This document shows positions 4,955 through 5,014 of a DNA stretch of 5,014 nucleotides, piece after piece (position 1 is the first letter of the stretch; each line of letters opens with the position of its first letter). This stretch comes from Calditrichota bacterium. Its GTDB lineage: Bacteria; Zhuqueibacterota; Zhuqueibacteria; Zhuqueibacterales; Geothermadaptataceae. Both the position numbers and the translations under genes were made by a program. Location: the NCBI GenBank assembly GCA_008501545.1, contig QQUM01000161.1:1-5014 (forward strand), given 5' to 3'. Under the pieces are notes generated by a model. It ran no database searches and was not told the origin of the DNA. It saw only the letters and a program-made list of their open reading frames with translations.

Positions 4955-5014
4955 CTAAAAGTGGTTTAAGGCTGTCATGCCGGTTTTCATCGCGAGCAGA
5001 CAGCCGGTATTGCC
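4955..5014 (-). CDS. Possible 3' end of an upstream minus-strand gene (partial, unidentified)
   Basis: The minus-strand frame beginning at base 5014 is open for 19 codons (GNTGCLLAMKTGMTALNHF) to a TAG at 4957-4955, leaving 54 bases before the LarA-homologue start, an operon-like distance. A second minus frame is also open here, and a hairpin covers most of the stretch, so it may instead be an intergenic repeat. No family can be assigned. Confidence 0.25.
   Translation of the reverse strand, partial: GNTGCLLAMKTGMTALNHF
4970..5005. repeat. Hairpin upstream of the LarA homologue
   Basis: GGCTGTC-a-TGC (4970-4980) pairs with GCAGACAGCC (4996-5005), giving 10 base pairs with one bulged A and a 15-base loop. 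No U-run follows on either strand. It could be a terminator-like or regulatory stem in the leader, or part of a dispersed palindromic repeat; it overlaps a possible coding tail. Confidence 0.5.

Overview
The window reads as a piece of an environmental bacterial chromosome. It has three complete genes, all on the minus strand, separated by unusually repeat-rich intergenic gaps. The genes have moderate to high G+C (a 60-base sample inside wecB, 721-780, is about 60% by hand count). The gaps carry short-hairpin arrays, a period-8 tandem repeat and a period-9 'GCAGAG' inverted element. I associate such repeats with large, repeat-laden genomes of uncultured lineages (Calditrichota/KSB1-like or other FCB-group bacteria), but the lineage cannot be fixed from this sequence.

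Layout in the direction of transcription (right to left). At 4955-5014 there may be the tail of an upstream minus-strand gene, overlapping a 10-bp-stem hairpin. A LarA-family (DUF2088) nickel-pincer racemase/epimerase homologue follows at 3665-4900; it starts with TTG behind a good Shine-Dalgarno and keeps the catalytic His/Lys set. The 207-base gap 3458-3664 holds five consecutive short perfect palindromes and then a degenerate 8-bp tandem repeat that runs up to the next start codon. An AMP-forming acyl-CoA synthetase/ligase lies at 1928-3457. The 216-base gap 1712-1927 holds a long imperfect inverted repeat (1804-1890). A non-hydrolysing UDP-GlcNAc 2-epimerase (WecB) lies at 605-1711.

Downstream of wecB (70-604) is a degenerate patch. 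It contains an AT-rich open frame (about 28% G+C in 361-420) with no recognisable family, a roughly 20-codon remnant of a second wecB-like 3' end (165-227), and two copies of the same 16-bp palindrome-bearing sequence (107-122 and 571-586) bracketing both. Bases 1-69 could be the 3' end of a plus-strand gene entering from the left, convergent with everything else.

Functionally, wecB points to surface-polysaccharide precursor supply (UDP-ManNAc). The ligase resembles acyl-CoA ligases found in exopolysaccharide/exosortase-type loci, and the LarA homologue would set the stereochemistry of an alpha-hydroxy acid. One inference is that the three genes cooperate to make and activate a hydroxy-acid substituent for a cell-surface glycan. 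The sequence shows co-orientation only; gaps of about 200 bases mean a single transcript is not proven. I see no clearly new system. The notable items are the repeat architecture, the wecB remnant and the larA-ligase-wecB association.
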